A program made the position numbers and the translations under genes. This document shows positions 1-9,973 of a stretch of 64,000 nucleotides of DNA, one piece after another (positions within the stretch are counted from its first letter, which is position 1; every line of letters starts with the position of its first letter). The DNA lies in assembly GCA_033439255.1 (NCBI GenBank), contig CM065886.1:2604001-2668000 (forward strand). Reading direction: 5' to 3'. Source of the stretch: Hericium rajendrae (taxonomy: Eukaryota > Basidiomycota > Agaricomycetes > Russulales > Hericiaceae). The notes under the pieces were generated by a model, which was not told the DNA's origin, did not search any database, and saw only the letters and a list, made by a program, of their open reading frames with translations.

Positions 1-2024
1 GCGCCCGGAGGCAGACTCGTAGACGGAGGCCCATTGCTTGCTGCGCACGCTGCATCTGCATTCCGTTCTGAAAGTGCGCCCGCGCTTCTGCAGATGCGTT
101 AGCGTATCATGAACACTTGAACGCGGAAAGGTGCCTACGGACATATGGCCATCGAGCATCCCGGCAAGCAGTCAACAGCCCCTGCTGAAACAATACCTCG
201 GTCCTAGTACAATATACGAGAATTGGCAGCGGCGCGCCCGCAGGTATAACTCGAATCAGAATCGAGGCGTAGAGGGGGGACATCGCGCTGGAAGAAAAGG
301 TTGTGAGCGCTCGGCACGTCCTGCGAGACCGCCGCAGAACATGTGAGACCGCCGCCATCGCGCACTGGATGCGCTGCTACCCGTAGCCTGTGCGCCCGCC
401 CTATCCGCGCACTCGACGAGCCCCGCGGCACGATACACTGGCGCGCGACACGCGCAGCCGCGCGCCATCCGTGGATTCCACCGCACCCCTGAACGCGTCG
501 AGCGCGTCGCAAGACACCACGAGTCCGACTCGACGCGTTTGAGGGCGCGTGGGCCGTGTGGATGGAAATGGGGCCCTCAACTGGCGCGGACAAGGCTCGG
601 TACGCCGCAGATACGAACAGGATCCGCGATGCCAGGTAGCATACGAACCAAACCCCGCGTGGTTGCGCCGAGCTTCGTAGATCCGAAAGGCACGACGCGG
701 GGAAGCGCCTGGTCGTCCACGCACAACGAAAGACAGGACGGCAGGTCGATCTGGATCTGTCAAGCAAGAGCCTAGACTCTCGAAGCCTGTACGAAGGCGC
801 GGTTGGGCCGAATGCGCTGCTGTGTGTGGACGAGGCACCTGCAGCGCTCATTGGCTGGTTGCTCGCGCGCATACGGGTCTGTATCTCGCACGGCGTCGTG
901 CTGGCCAGAACGCTGCAGTTCGAAGCCCGGGGTCACGCGACCGACTCCCTGCTCATCCGGACGCATATGCGCTGCTCACGACGCCGCGCGACAAATGCAG
1001 TATAAATCAGCGCCCAAACGAGCACACACACCGCAGCTTGCAGGCTCGGTCGGCTTCCCGACCGCTGCGCGCGTATACAAGACGGGCGACCGGCCGCAGC
1101 CGCGACGGGCCTTGCACACCGGATGTCGGGGCGGGCGCGGTGGTCCGCTGGTCGGCGTTTCAGGGATCGTGTGCGCGTGAGCAGCGGACGCGATTCCGAG
1201 CTGCTACTTACGCATCGAGGCCTAGATTCGCGAAGGGGGATGCTTCGCGGACGCACACCTGCTTTGGGAGAGCTGGTTCGTTCGGTCCAAATGGAAGGCG
1301 ATTTCGGCTGGTAGAGAGGATCTGGTGAATGCGGAAAGGGGGGTTCCTTACTGTGTCGTTCCTAGATTCGCGAAGGGTGTGGCGGAGCAGCGTGGTCTGT
1401 CGCGATGCTCTTGGATGGATGGACACGCTGAGACGCGTGTGTAGGTCAGCTAGGTCGTTCGTCCACTCCAAGGGGAAGGCGATCCGACGAGTCCGGCACG
1501 GGAAGATGTGTATCCTCACGATGATTGACTGCTGACCCGATGCTCGAGGACGGGAATGGAGAGGGCAGAGGCCATCAAAGCGGATCAGCAGACGGCAAAG
1601 GTACAGCGCGCCACCGATCGCGAAGCTTCTGCGAGGACAGAAACGAGGCAAGCAAGAGCCCACAGGATACCATAAGCACGCACACCTGAGCAGGAACGGC
1701 GTGAATCGTCCCATCTTGGCAACCTCGAGGCTCCCTGTCAGCCAGTCAGCAGAGACTGACGGTGGGAACCTTTAAGGCCTCGATTCTAGAAGCGCTGCCG
1801 GAGTTCCTGGGCACGACCGACTGGGGAGGACAGCTGCCGTTCGTGGACAGCCCTCGATGTCATCGCGCGAGCCAGCGTCGCAGGCGCGTCTACTCCACCG
1901 CGCGGGAGGGCCCAGCCGGCGAACATTCCAGACACCCGCCCCTACGGCAGGGTTAGGTCTTGCATCATCGGCCCCGCGGCATATAACGGCGCACCACTGC
2001 CCATCCCGTCCTGCACCCTCCCAC
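1..2024. other. Region without a recognisable gene
   Basis: GC-rich DNA in which several frames stay open by composition alone; none carries a motif I recognise and the open frames overlap on both strands. The only visible structure is a diverged repeat: the 17-base string CCTAGATTCGCGAAGGG occurs near 1221 and again near 1351-1367, each followed at roughly 50-90 bases by a similar block (about 1271-1311 and 1449-1492). This looks like an old local duplication rather than a gene. Confidence 0.5.
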
Positions 2025-2704
2025 ATGATCAGCTTCGCCGGCCTCCCACCCGCCGTCGCGCAAGCGATGTGCACGCCGCTGCACCTCATCCTCCCCGCGT
2101 CCCCGAGCGCCGGCACCGGCGCGCTCTACCTCGGCAGCGTCGCCGCCGCGCTCGACCCCGCGACGCTCGCGGAGCACGCCATCGGCCACCTCGTGCAGGT
2201 CCTCGACGTGCCCTGGCTCCCCGACCCCGCGCGCGACGGCCGCACCGCGCTCCGCATCGACATCCTCGACCTCGAGAGCGAGGACCTCCGCCCGCACCTC
2301 CAGGCCGCCGTCGACGACATCGACGCCGCCCTCCGCGCCGGCCAGAACGTCCTCGTGCACTGCCAGCAGGTGCCCCCCTCCCCCTCCCCCCTCCCTCCTT
2401 CTTGACGTCCGCTGATGCTCATGCGCCCAGGGCGTCTCGCGCTCCCCGGCGATCGTGATCGCGTATCTCATCCGCAAGCGCGGCATGACGTACGACGCCG
2501 CCGCCGCCTTCGTGCGCGCGCGCCGCCCCTGCAGCAAGCCCAACCCCGGCTTCGTCCGCGCGCTCCACGACTGGGAGGCCCAGCTCCGCCCCGCGCCCCC
2601 CGCGCGCCGCCCCGGCCCGCGGTGCGTCCCCCCTTCTCCTTCGCCCCGCCGTCCGTCCGCTGATCTGACCCCGCCGCAGAACGCGCGAGGTGCTCTCGCA
2701 CTGA
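2025..2704 (+). CDS. Dual-specificity protein phosphatase
   Basis: Predicted 186-aa protein from three exons: 2025-2369, 2431-2621 and 2680-2704. Phases agree (0, then 2) and both introns have GT-AG ends with CTGAT-type branch sites. Across the first junction it reads HCQQGVSRS (residues about 112-120), the HCxxGxxRS signature of cysteine-dependent dual-specificity phosphatases. Cys113 would form the phosphocysteine intermediate and Arg119 would bind phosphate. The following segment reads AYLIRKRGMTYDAAAAFVRARRP, as in the helix after the P-loop of DUSPs. The protein is essentially a bare catalytic domain, with no targeting or docking domain visible, so the substrate (MAP kinase or other) cannot be told. 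The first intron cuts the catalytic loop itself. The start at 2025 is the first Met in frame that precedes the conserved LYLGSVAAA segment. Function of the family is established; this particular substrate is unknown. Confidence 0.85.
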
Positions 2705-3154
2705 CTAGATGCCTACATGCACATATACAACGGACACGACACGGACGGACATGTACAGTACTACATATTACACTCCACTGGGCTCTGGGTTCGCGTCGCA
2801 TATATACTTACATACATACACACATATCCACAATCTGACATTTGCTTCTCGGACCGCATGACGGGACATCTTCGGATTTGCGTGCGTGAACCGAGTCCGG
2901 AGCAGATGGTAGAGGACAGCGTTTATTTAATGTATTCGATTGCATATCAATATCGACATGTACGCATACGCATAGCGCCAGATGTACCAGCGCGGATAAC
3001 AGGAAATAACCGACAAATCGGATCGGGGTGAGATGGGGGAGGTAGGTATCGCGTAGGATGTGATGGTGGTGAGGTATCGCAAATGAAAAACAAGAAATCG
3101 CAGCACAAAACAAAAAGGAAACACATCATATGCCGCCCGCGGCCCTACACTCAC
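2705..3154. other. Intergenic region between convergent genes
   Basis: Contains AT-richer DNA with a TATA/CATA simple-sequence stretch near 2799-2830. It lies between the ends of the phosphatase gene (+) and the RRLF-motif gene (-), so it probably holds both 3' untranslated regions. No further gene seen. Confidence 0.5.
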
Positions 3155-4176
3155 TCATTCCTCGCCCTCCTCCAAAACCCGCTCCAACAGCCCCCGACTC
3201 CCGCCCTCCCGCTCCCCGACCTTCGCAAACTCCGCCGCCAGCGTCATCCTTGGCACCCCCGCCTCCTCCCCTTCCTCCTCCGTGTCCCACGGATCAGGCG
3301 ACACCCCGCGTACCGTCGCCGGCGCAAACAACCTTCGCGGCGTGCAATTATCCGACGGCGAGAAATCAGGGTGCGACACGGGGAGCGCCGCGCGCGCGCT
3401 GCGCCCGACTCCATAATGCGGATTCATAAACTCCTGCTTCTTCCCCCGGCTACCACCACACCCTCATCAGCACCATCACCCATCAAAACAAGTAAAGAAA
3501 AAGAGGGGACGCACAAGATGTAGGTGAGCGTGGGCTGCTCTGCGCGCTGCGCCGCGCTCGGGCGGGGCCGGGGGGACGCGGGCGCGAGGAACGGGTTGTG
3601 CGGCGAGTCGCGCACCGGGAGGGGCTTTGTCTTCGTGGGGCGAGGGTTGGAGACGCGGCGCGGGGGAGGTGTGAGGGGCGGGCGGTGGCGCGAGGCGGGC
3701 GGCGTGAGGAGCGAGAAGGCCGAAGCTTTGGACTGCGCTTTGATGCGCGCGGCCGCGGCGGGGCGCGCGCGCACCTTTTCGGCGCCGGGGACGCGGCGCG
3801 GGCGCGGGATGCGCGTGGGCTTCTCGGTCGCCATCGGCTTCGGGCGGGGCTGCGATGTGGAGGTGGAAGGAGCGGTGGTGGGCAGGTCGAGCCAGAACGC
3901 GTCCTCCGTCAGCGCCGCCGCTACCGCATCCACCCGTCGTCGCTTGTGGCCCGCACCCTCGCCCGGCGCCTCCTCGGCGTCAGACGACAGCACGGGCAGC
4001 AGCGCGTCCTCCTCGTCGGACGAATCGGCCACCGACCCGCGGCTGCGCGCGCGCTTGCGGACCGTGCGCGGCGGCGTGGGCAGCGAGGCCGTCGACGCGC
4101 TGCGTTTTAGGGCGTTGGGCGGTGCCGCGGGCAGGCGGAGGGGCGAGGAGTCGAGGATCGCGCGCGACATTGACAT
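3155..4176 (-). CDS. Ser/Pro-rich nuclear-type protein with an RRLF cyclin-docking-like motif
   Basis: Predicted 318-aa protein from two minus-strand exons, 4176-3515 and 3449-3155, joined by a 65-bp GT-AG intron (GTGCGT donor, branch CTGAT, GGTAG acceptor). Splicing gives the junction TYIFRGKKQEFMNP. The protein is low-complexity, basic and rich in Ser-Pro and Thr-Pro (LPTPPRT, TPPASR, NPFLAPASPRP), with a basic patch KRRR near residue 80 that could be a nuclear localisation signal. Residues 255-264 read NCTPRRLFAP; RRLF matches the RxL cyclin-docking motif known from CDK inhibitors and substrates. No enzymatic domain is visible. A CDK substrate or inhibitor-like cell-cycle regulator is an inference from motif and composition only. 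The start is the upstream Met of a closely spaced pair (4176 and 4170). Confidence 0.7.
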
Positions 4177-5272
4177 CGTCTATGTCGCTCGTGAATGGTG
4201 AAAATGGAAATGAAGAGGATGGATGGGATGGATGGGATGGGAGATAGAAGGAGGCGACGACGGCGAGGCGAGGCGAAAGCCAACACATGCACAATAGCGC
4301 GGGTGTCGCCGAGACAGTTATGTAAGGTGTTCGCACGCTCACGGGACCGCGTCGTGGCATGGCCGGCGCTTAGCCTTGAGTGCGGCATGTCTCTCAACTT
4401 CAAGTCTCGCTGGTTGATTACTGTGCCATTTCGATCCTAGGCTCATATCATATGTAGGTCACTGCAGAGACCCATGCAGAGCTAGGGTTGTCTGGTGCGC
4501 ATAATTTCCTTTCGATTATCTGGATTCTTAATTTTTTTCACACCCAAACTGATGAGCCTAACGGCAGAGCCTGCGATCGAAACGGTACAGTATTGTGCTA
4601 TGTTCTGGTCTTTCGCGGTGAATCGGTCGGGATTGTCAAGGGTTAAGCCGCACGTATTTACGACGCGTGTCGCGCTTCATCTTTCTTTGATTCTGGTCTA
4701 GATCTGGTCCTTACGGTGCGTCAGTTGGCCGACTCAACTTTGCGTCGCAGGATCGACGCGTCTGACTGGCTAGTCAAGGTCATATCGCTCTGGGAAACAA
4801 GTAAGTGTTCTATACATATCACTCGCGGCCAGAATATACTCATGCCAGCCATCATCTCAGCGACTCTTTCCGTCCGGCCAGCGACGCGCACCTCCGCAGC
4901 GCGAATGCAAAGCACGCCAACTGCCCAGCATTCGGGCGAGTTCGCACCCTTCTGCAGCCGGTGAAGCCGTGGCTACGACGTCGGGCGGTATGATGTCCTA
5001 CCCAACGGCTAACGGAGTCCTCGTGCTATACAAGGGAACGTCACGAGTCGCGCAGTCCCATTCTCAAAGCCGCCGCCGCCTTCGCCCGAGTTCCACGTGT
5101 TGCGCGCGCCTGGAACGTGACGCGTGAAGCAGGACGCGCGACAAGGCATCGGGCTGCCTGTCATCTCAGTGCTCTGCCTCTTGACGGCGCCGATGGCGCC
5201 GGCAAGTGTCTCCACGCGCATAACAGTGAACGGAGTCCTGCCGCGCTATAGCACAAGAAATGGCTCGAGAGA
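4177..5272. other. Intergenic region, no gene recognised
   Basis: Upstream region of the minus-strand RRLF gene, with a GGATGGGAT-type simple repeat near 4217-4242. Open frames here are short and carry no recognised motif. The string GAGTCCT with similar flanks occurs near 5013 and 5234, a weak local similarity only. Confidence 0.45.
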
Positions 5273-5763
5273 CCCATGGTTGATCTTCTACGGTTCCCTC
5301 GCATACAGGAGCTCAAGAATGTCGACATGGACGTGAGTGAGTCGTTTATCGTCTGGATCCGCCTCAGGCATCTTTTCTTCTTCCAGTGGAACACCTATGC
5401 GTACGCCGACAAACCGCAAGAAAGTCAGCGCTTATTCTTACTCTCTCAACGGGCGAATGCACCAGCAAAACCCACGCGCATTGCCAGTAAACAAGACAAA
5501 GTATGCGTCGTGGAGTGATAAGGGGAAAAAGAAGGATGAAAAGGAGAAACAACCGGAGAAGAAAAATCGGAAGAAAGGACGGCTCAAAACCTAGATGCAG
5601 GAAGAGGGTTAATGAAGCATTGAAGCGGAGCCGGATGGAGAGCGGCGAGAGTGACGGCGACGAGTGGGAGGAGCTGGCGAGGGAAGAGAGAATGGCTGAG
5701 AAACTGAAGAAGGGGACTGTCAGTCAAGGGGAATCTGATAGGGTTGTAGACAATCGCAGGTGA
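5273..5763 (+). pseudogene. Decayed C-terminal piece of an Spb4/DDX55-type DEAD-box RNA helicase
   Basis: The translation carries the order of segments seen at the C-terminus of Spb4/DDX55, the helicase of 60S ribosome assembly: LLRFPRIQELKN, then after a possible 54-bp intron (5333-5386) YAYADKPQESQRL, then a lysine-rich stretch with WSDKGKKKDEKEK, then WEELAREERMAEKLKKGTVS. These lie in three different frames (about 5276-5450, 5450-5560, 5503-5763), so at least two frameshifts separate them. No helicase core motifs (DEAD, SAT, HRIGR) were found upstream. This is a truncated, broken copy; a functional Spb4 gene must lie elsewhere. Recognition rests on remembered family sequence, not on a search. 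Confidence 0.65.
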
Positions 5764-5880
5764 TATCTCAGTCCTAGGTTGTATACTGTGCGACGCTGAT
5801 GCTGACATCTTTTGGTCTAGCATCTTATTCAACTCTTATCCCTTGCCTCATACAGCGCATCTGGTTTGTCCCGTCGAAGT

Positions 5881-6227
5881 AAGCTCTTCCATACACCAGC
5901 GGAAGCTGCGGCACACCGACGAGCAGGACAACAGACATGGCTACAGCGAGGCTGGCTCACAGCCAACAGGGCAGCTTAAAATGTGTTTCACAACACGGGC
6001 ACGCGCCCTACCTTTAATGACCCCTACCAGGTCGACAAATACCCTCCGGATTCAGCTGGACTTCGGTCACAGACGGACCAGAGGGGGAGCATGAGCAGAG
6101 GATTCAGAGAGAACGGAGACGGACGAAAAGGCAACCGCATACATGTATTATTAGTCTAGACATGGGGGCAAACCCTAAATAGACTTTAAACTGGGAAAAA
6201 AAAAAAAAAAAAAAAAGCTCTTCCATA
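5881..6227 (+). mobile_element. Short retro-insertion with poly(A) tail and 13-bp target site duplication
   Basis: An insert of about 321 bp (5894-6214) ends in an uninterrupted run of A (6196-6216) and is flanked by the direct repeat AAGCTCTTCCATA at 5881-5893 and 6215-6227. Poly(A) plus a 13-bp duplication is the hallmark of target-primed reverse transcription by LINE machinery. The body has no long open frame and no clear pol III B box, so it could be a SINE, a 5'-truncated LINE tail or a processed RNA copy. The two flanking copies are identical, suggesting a fairly recent event. Confidence 0.8.
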
Positions 6228-6630
6228 ACGCGTAGTTCTTCATGCTAGGTATGTAAGTAGACTCGACATTGGCATATGTTATCACTTCGTATCGAAACCG
6301 GCTGGTGTATTCTGTGGAAAGGCCGGTAATGCCTCATGCCTCCACGCACGCCCCTCTCCATCGTGACGCTCGTGTGCTCTTTTTACCCTGGTGCGCCATA
6401 CATCGCTCGAAGATATCCAACCATGTCTTACTTCATATGCAATTAACATGATTAGCGGACGCAGAAGGCTTTGCGTGCCTATTCTTTGGAGAGTCCAGAT
6501 CATCTTGGCATCATCAAAAGCAAGAACGTGTGTCGTTGTCGACAAACCTCATATCTTTTGACCATCGTGGTCACGCACTCGCCTTGATGCATGAAGCGGC
6601 CGCGGTCGTCCGCCCTACCGTGCGCGGACC

Positions 6631-6636
6631 TATAAA
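6631..6636 (+). promoter_or_regulatory. TATA box of the PhoD-like gene
   Basis: TATAAA lies 40-45 bases upstream of the ATG at 6676, just after a GC-rich stretch. Position fits a core promoter with a very short leader. Confidence 0.6.
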
Positions 6637-6675
6637 GCACCAGCTATTTGCTGGAGTTTTGCTGCACCGACTAGT

Positions 6676-9600
6676 ATGAAGTTGGTTATACTGGCTTTCT
6701 TCGGCGCTGTTGCGTCCGCCACTACACTCCTTGATCGTAACTTGGTGTACAACTCACCTTTTCATGATCATCCGCAGGTATGTACCTGCATCCTTATTTT
6801 CACGCTTTATCTTGACCTAATGGCGGCAGTTTGGCCGTGACACGCGCGAACTCCATGCCCGGCACTTGAGGAACGCTCGCAGACAAGTCCAGGCTGCGAG
6901 TGCTTTCGACGACGAACATTACCCGACGTTTTATGGTGGTGATTTCAGCAACGTTAGTGGAATAATTTGTGAACCAGGCCGTCTAAAATCTCATTCCTGT
7001 TTAGAGCCCTTTTGTGTGGAGTGGTGGATTGAACTTCACCCATTCCGGTATGGTTCTATCATCTTACCTATATGTCTTCGCAAGCTGAGGAGTGCTCATT
7101 TCCATTTAGTTGCTAGTGTGAGTATCCTTCCCAACTTCTCGGCAGATCCACGATATAATGATGCGGAACAGGGCGACCCGTTCGATACCTCCGTGCTCCT
7201 CTGGACGCGCGCTGTTCCTCTGACCAATGAGACTTCGCCCGGACCAGACCAGAGCGTCCCTGTCTGCGTATCATATAAAGTCTTCAAATCTCCATCGCTT
7301 TCCGGAAGACCCGTCAATTCCGGAGAGGCATTCACCTCCTATGATGTCGACTTCACCGTCAAAGTGGAAGCCACGGGTTTGACAGCTGATACGAAGTACT
7401 GGTACTTCTTTGCAGATTGCACCAACCCTTCTAGCGTCAGCCCCACCGGTGTAACGCGGACGATTTCGCACCCAAATAGTAAGACTCGCCCCACCTTTCC
7501 ATTCACCATTTGGCTCAAATGGAAACTGTTCAGCGCCCGCGCATCTGGTCAATGGCGGCAAGAACCTCACTCTAGCGGTTTTTTCATGCTCGCAGTACCA
7601 GCGAGGTCAGTGGCATATTGTCTCGATTAACTTTGAGACGCTGTGGATGATACCAAACCCCGAACTTTCATAGGTTACTTTAACGCCTACGGTGTCGGAG
7701 CGCACAACACAAGCGCAGATATATTTGTGCATCTCGGTGACTACGTTAGTCCATCATCTCAGTTGACTTGTCGACTCTCCAATTGACACCCTTCAGATCT
7801 ACGAGTCCCTTGGCAATGGGTAGGCTTTAAAGATCATAGTCCCCGACACCACCTGATGCTCGATCTTCATCAGATTAAGCATCGGTCGACAAGTGCTTGG
7901 AAGAGAGCTCGCCACAATACATGATTATCGCCAGCGCTTGAATCAGTACCGGACCGATGTCAGTCTTGTTTTCGCCCATCAAAATGCGCCGTGGATAACT
8001 GTATGGTATGGAGTTCTGTTGTTCCCCCTCCGTACATTCCATTGACGTTACCATATATTCGTGGGCGCTTTCGACAGGGTGAGTCTGGCGCTTAGTGGTG
8101 CCCTGCTGCTGCCCGACTGACAGCTGCGCCCATGTTTCTAGGATGACCACGAGGTGAATAATACCCGTCGATGCCGTCTTCATCCACTCACTTCCAGCGA
8201 AGGTGGCAGACAACTCATGGAAGGCAGGAACAGCTGATTCGAACGACACTGCCGCTGGATGCTCTTTCTCTCCGTCCGGCGCGTGCTTCACGGATAGGAA
8301 GCTCGCCGCTGTGCGTGCCTACCACGAGTGGATGCCTGTGCGCCAGGTCGCCGCGGACGATAAGCTTCGCATTTGGCGGAACTTCCAGATTGGCAAGCTT
8401 CTGGTGAGATCATCCGACTCCGTGGGCTTCTTTGAGTGCTAATACGCCTCTAGGATCTCACTATGTTAGACACGCGTAAGTTCGTTTACTGAAGACCACG
8501 TCCAACGTGTTGATGGTGTCGTATAGGCCAGTATGACCGGGATCTGACCGATGTGAGTAGATCTGATATGTGACAAACTGACACCTGACATGCCATTTAT
8601 CAGGTGTACTACAACACCAGTTTGTGTTCCACTTCATGACTGCCTAGTCTTTTTCTCAACATTTATCGAAATGGCATCCCACAGACTGTGAGTCTCTTGT
8701 CAACAATCAGAGGATCACTCTCATAGGGAGTAGATGTGAACAGTATCGCGAATTACCCCAATCGGTCGCTCATGGGCCTCGATCAAGAAAATTGTACGCA
8801 TAGGTTCCTGACATTTCTGTTCTGGTTCCTAACTTGCACCAGGGTTCTTCGACAGTCTTTCCGAGTCGAAATCCCGAGGTGCCGTATGGCGAGTTGTTGG
8901 GTATGTCCCGCCTAACAGGGAAAGCCGCATCTAACTCTTTCTTTTTTCCTGCCAGACAACAAATCGTGTTCACGCAGTTGAACAAGTCCGGTCGCTGTGA
9001 GTTTCCGTTGATCCCACTCAAGTTCCGATATAATGACCAGTACTGACTTCCCTTCTGGACCAGTTGATGTGGTAAGCGCGCCGCACCGATGGACATCGAC
9101 TCGGGCCAAACTTGATGCGAATACATATTCCAGGATGCATGGGACGGCTACCGCGCTAATCGCCAGCGCGTCTTGGACCACTTGTACCAGAGCAAGATTG
9201 ACAACACCATCATTCTGTCAGGGGATAGCCACGCCAACTGGGTATCCGACCTCGCTCGTACGTAACTCCAACCTCTTGTCCACTCATTAAACAGCCTCAT
9301 AACATCCACCCTCCCCACCAGACCCCAATGATACCAGGTTTGTCTCGCGTCGTTCGCACACCACCTGCACGGTTTGACCCATGATCATCTCCAGCTATGA
9401 CCCCGTCACCGGCCATGGCGCAATTGGCGTCGAGTTCGGCGGGACGGCCGTGACGTCAGGCTCCGCCTTTGGCACGAACATCCAGCCAGCAGCCGCAGAC
9501 GTGATATCAGCTGGGCTCGTTAAGGCGAACGACGAGCTGCAGTGGAGCGAGGGCTCGTACCGTGGTTTCTTCACGCTCACAATCAACCCGGACACGCTCA

Positions 9601-9973
9601 CTGCGACGTACTACGCGATGAACAACATCAGTGAGCACTGCGCACGCCGTGTTGTAGGGCTGCCGGATGCTAACGGGCCCGTACCAGATTCCGCCAATCT
9701 GGATGGCTTCGTGAGCGCGCAATTCGTTGTGCACAACGGCAAGTAGTTTGAGCTCTGTGGAGATGTGTTCTTGTACTGATGGCAGCGTGTGCAGGTGCCA
9801 ACAAGCTCAGCCGCCCTGTCGCTGGAGGGAGCGTCAACGCAGGGGTACTGAAGAGCAGCACCGTCAATGCCACCAGCAGCGTTGTCAGTGCCACCAGCAG
9901 CGTTGTCAATGCCACCAGCAGCGTTGTCAGCGCCACCAGTAGCGTTGCCAATGCCATCAAGACCGAAGCTTGA
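6676..9973 (+). CDS. Secreted PhoD-like alkaline phosphatase
   Basis: Predicted 643-aa protein from 24 exons: 6676-6777, 6830-6952, 7005-7047, 7110-7117, 7172-7478, 7534-7605, 7674-7744, 7797-7819, 7874-8005, 8078, 8142-8153, 8203-8403, 8454-8475, 8527-8552, 8604-8619, 8734-8793, 8843-8900, 8956-8996, 9064-9071, 9134-9257, 9322-9337, 9395-9630, 9688-9738, 9795-9973. Every junction keeps phase and ends at TGA. An N-terminal signal peptide (MKLVILAFFGAVASA) predicts secretion. VASGDPFDTSVLLWTR marks the PhoD N-terminal domain; LGDYIYES, VWDDHEVADN and LSGDSHANW are the metal-binding motifs of the calcineurin-like phosphatase core. A phosphomonoesterase or phosphodiesterase in phosphate scavenging is expected. 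Oddities: exons of 8, 1, 12 and 8 nt, an apparent GC-AG intron at 9739-9794, and a Ser/Thr/Asn repeat tail with NATS sequons. No break is needed to read it. Confidence 0.88.
9863..9946 (+). repeat. 21-bp coding minisatellite in the PhoD-like gene
   Basis: Four near-identical 21-base units, plus a partial fifth, in frame at the C-terminus. Each encodes a seven-residue unit of the type V-N/S-A-T-S-S-V, and two units contain NATS, a potential N-glycosylation site. Copy number is likely to vary between strains. Confidence 0.85.

Noticed and set aside
204-1714. Long overlapping open frames on both strands at the left end
   Set aside because: They follow from high GC content, overlap each other in opposite directions and contain no recognisable motif or splice logic.
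5894-6195. tRNA-derived SINE promoter
   Set aside because: A weak A-box-like string (TGGCTACAGCGAGG) is present but no convincing B box follows.
8604-8687. An alternative PhoD exon path reading LFLNIYRNGIPQT
   Set aside because: It needs introns of 28 and 39 bp and leaves an unexplained extra segment; a single 114-bp intron (8620-8733) keeps phase and gives the expected YYNTNVNSIANYPNRSLMG.
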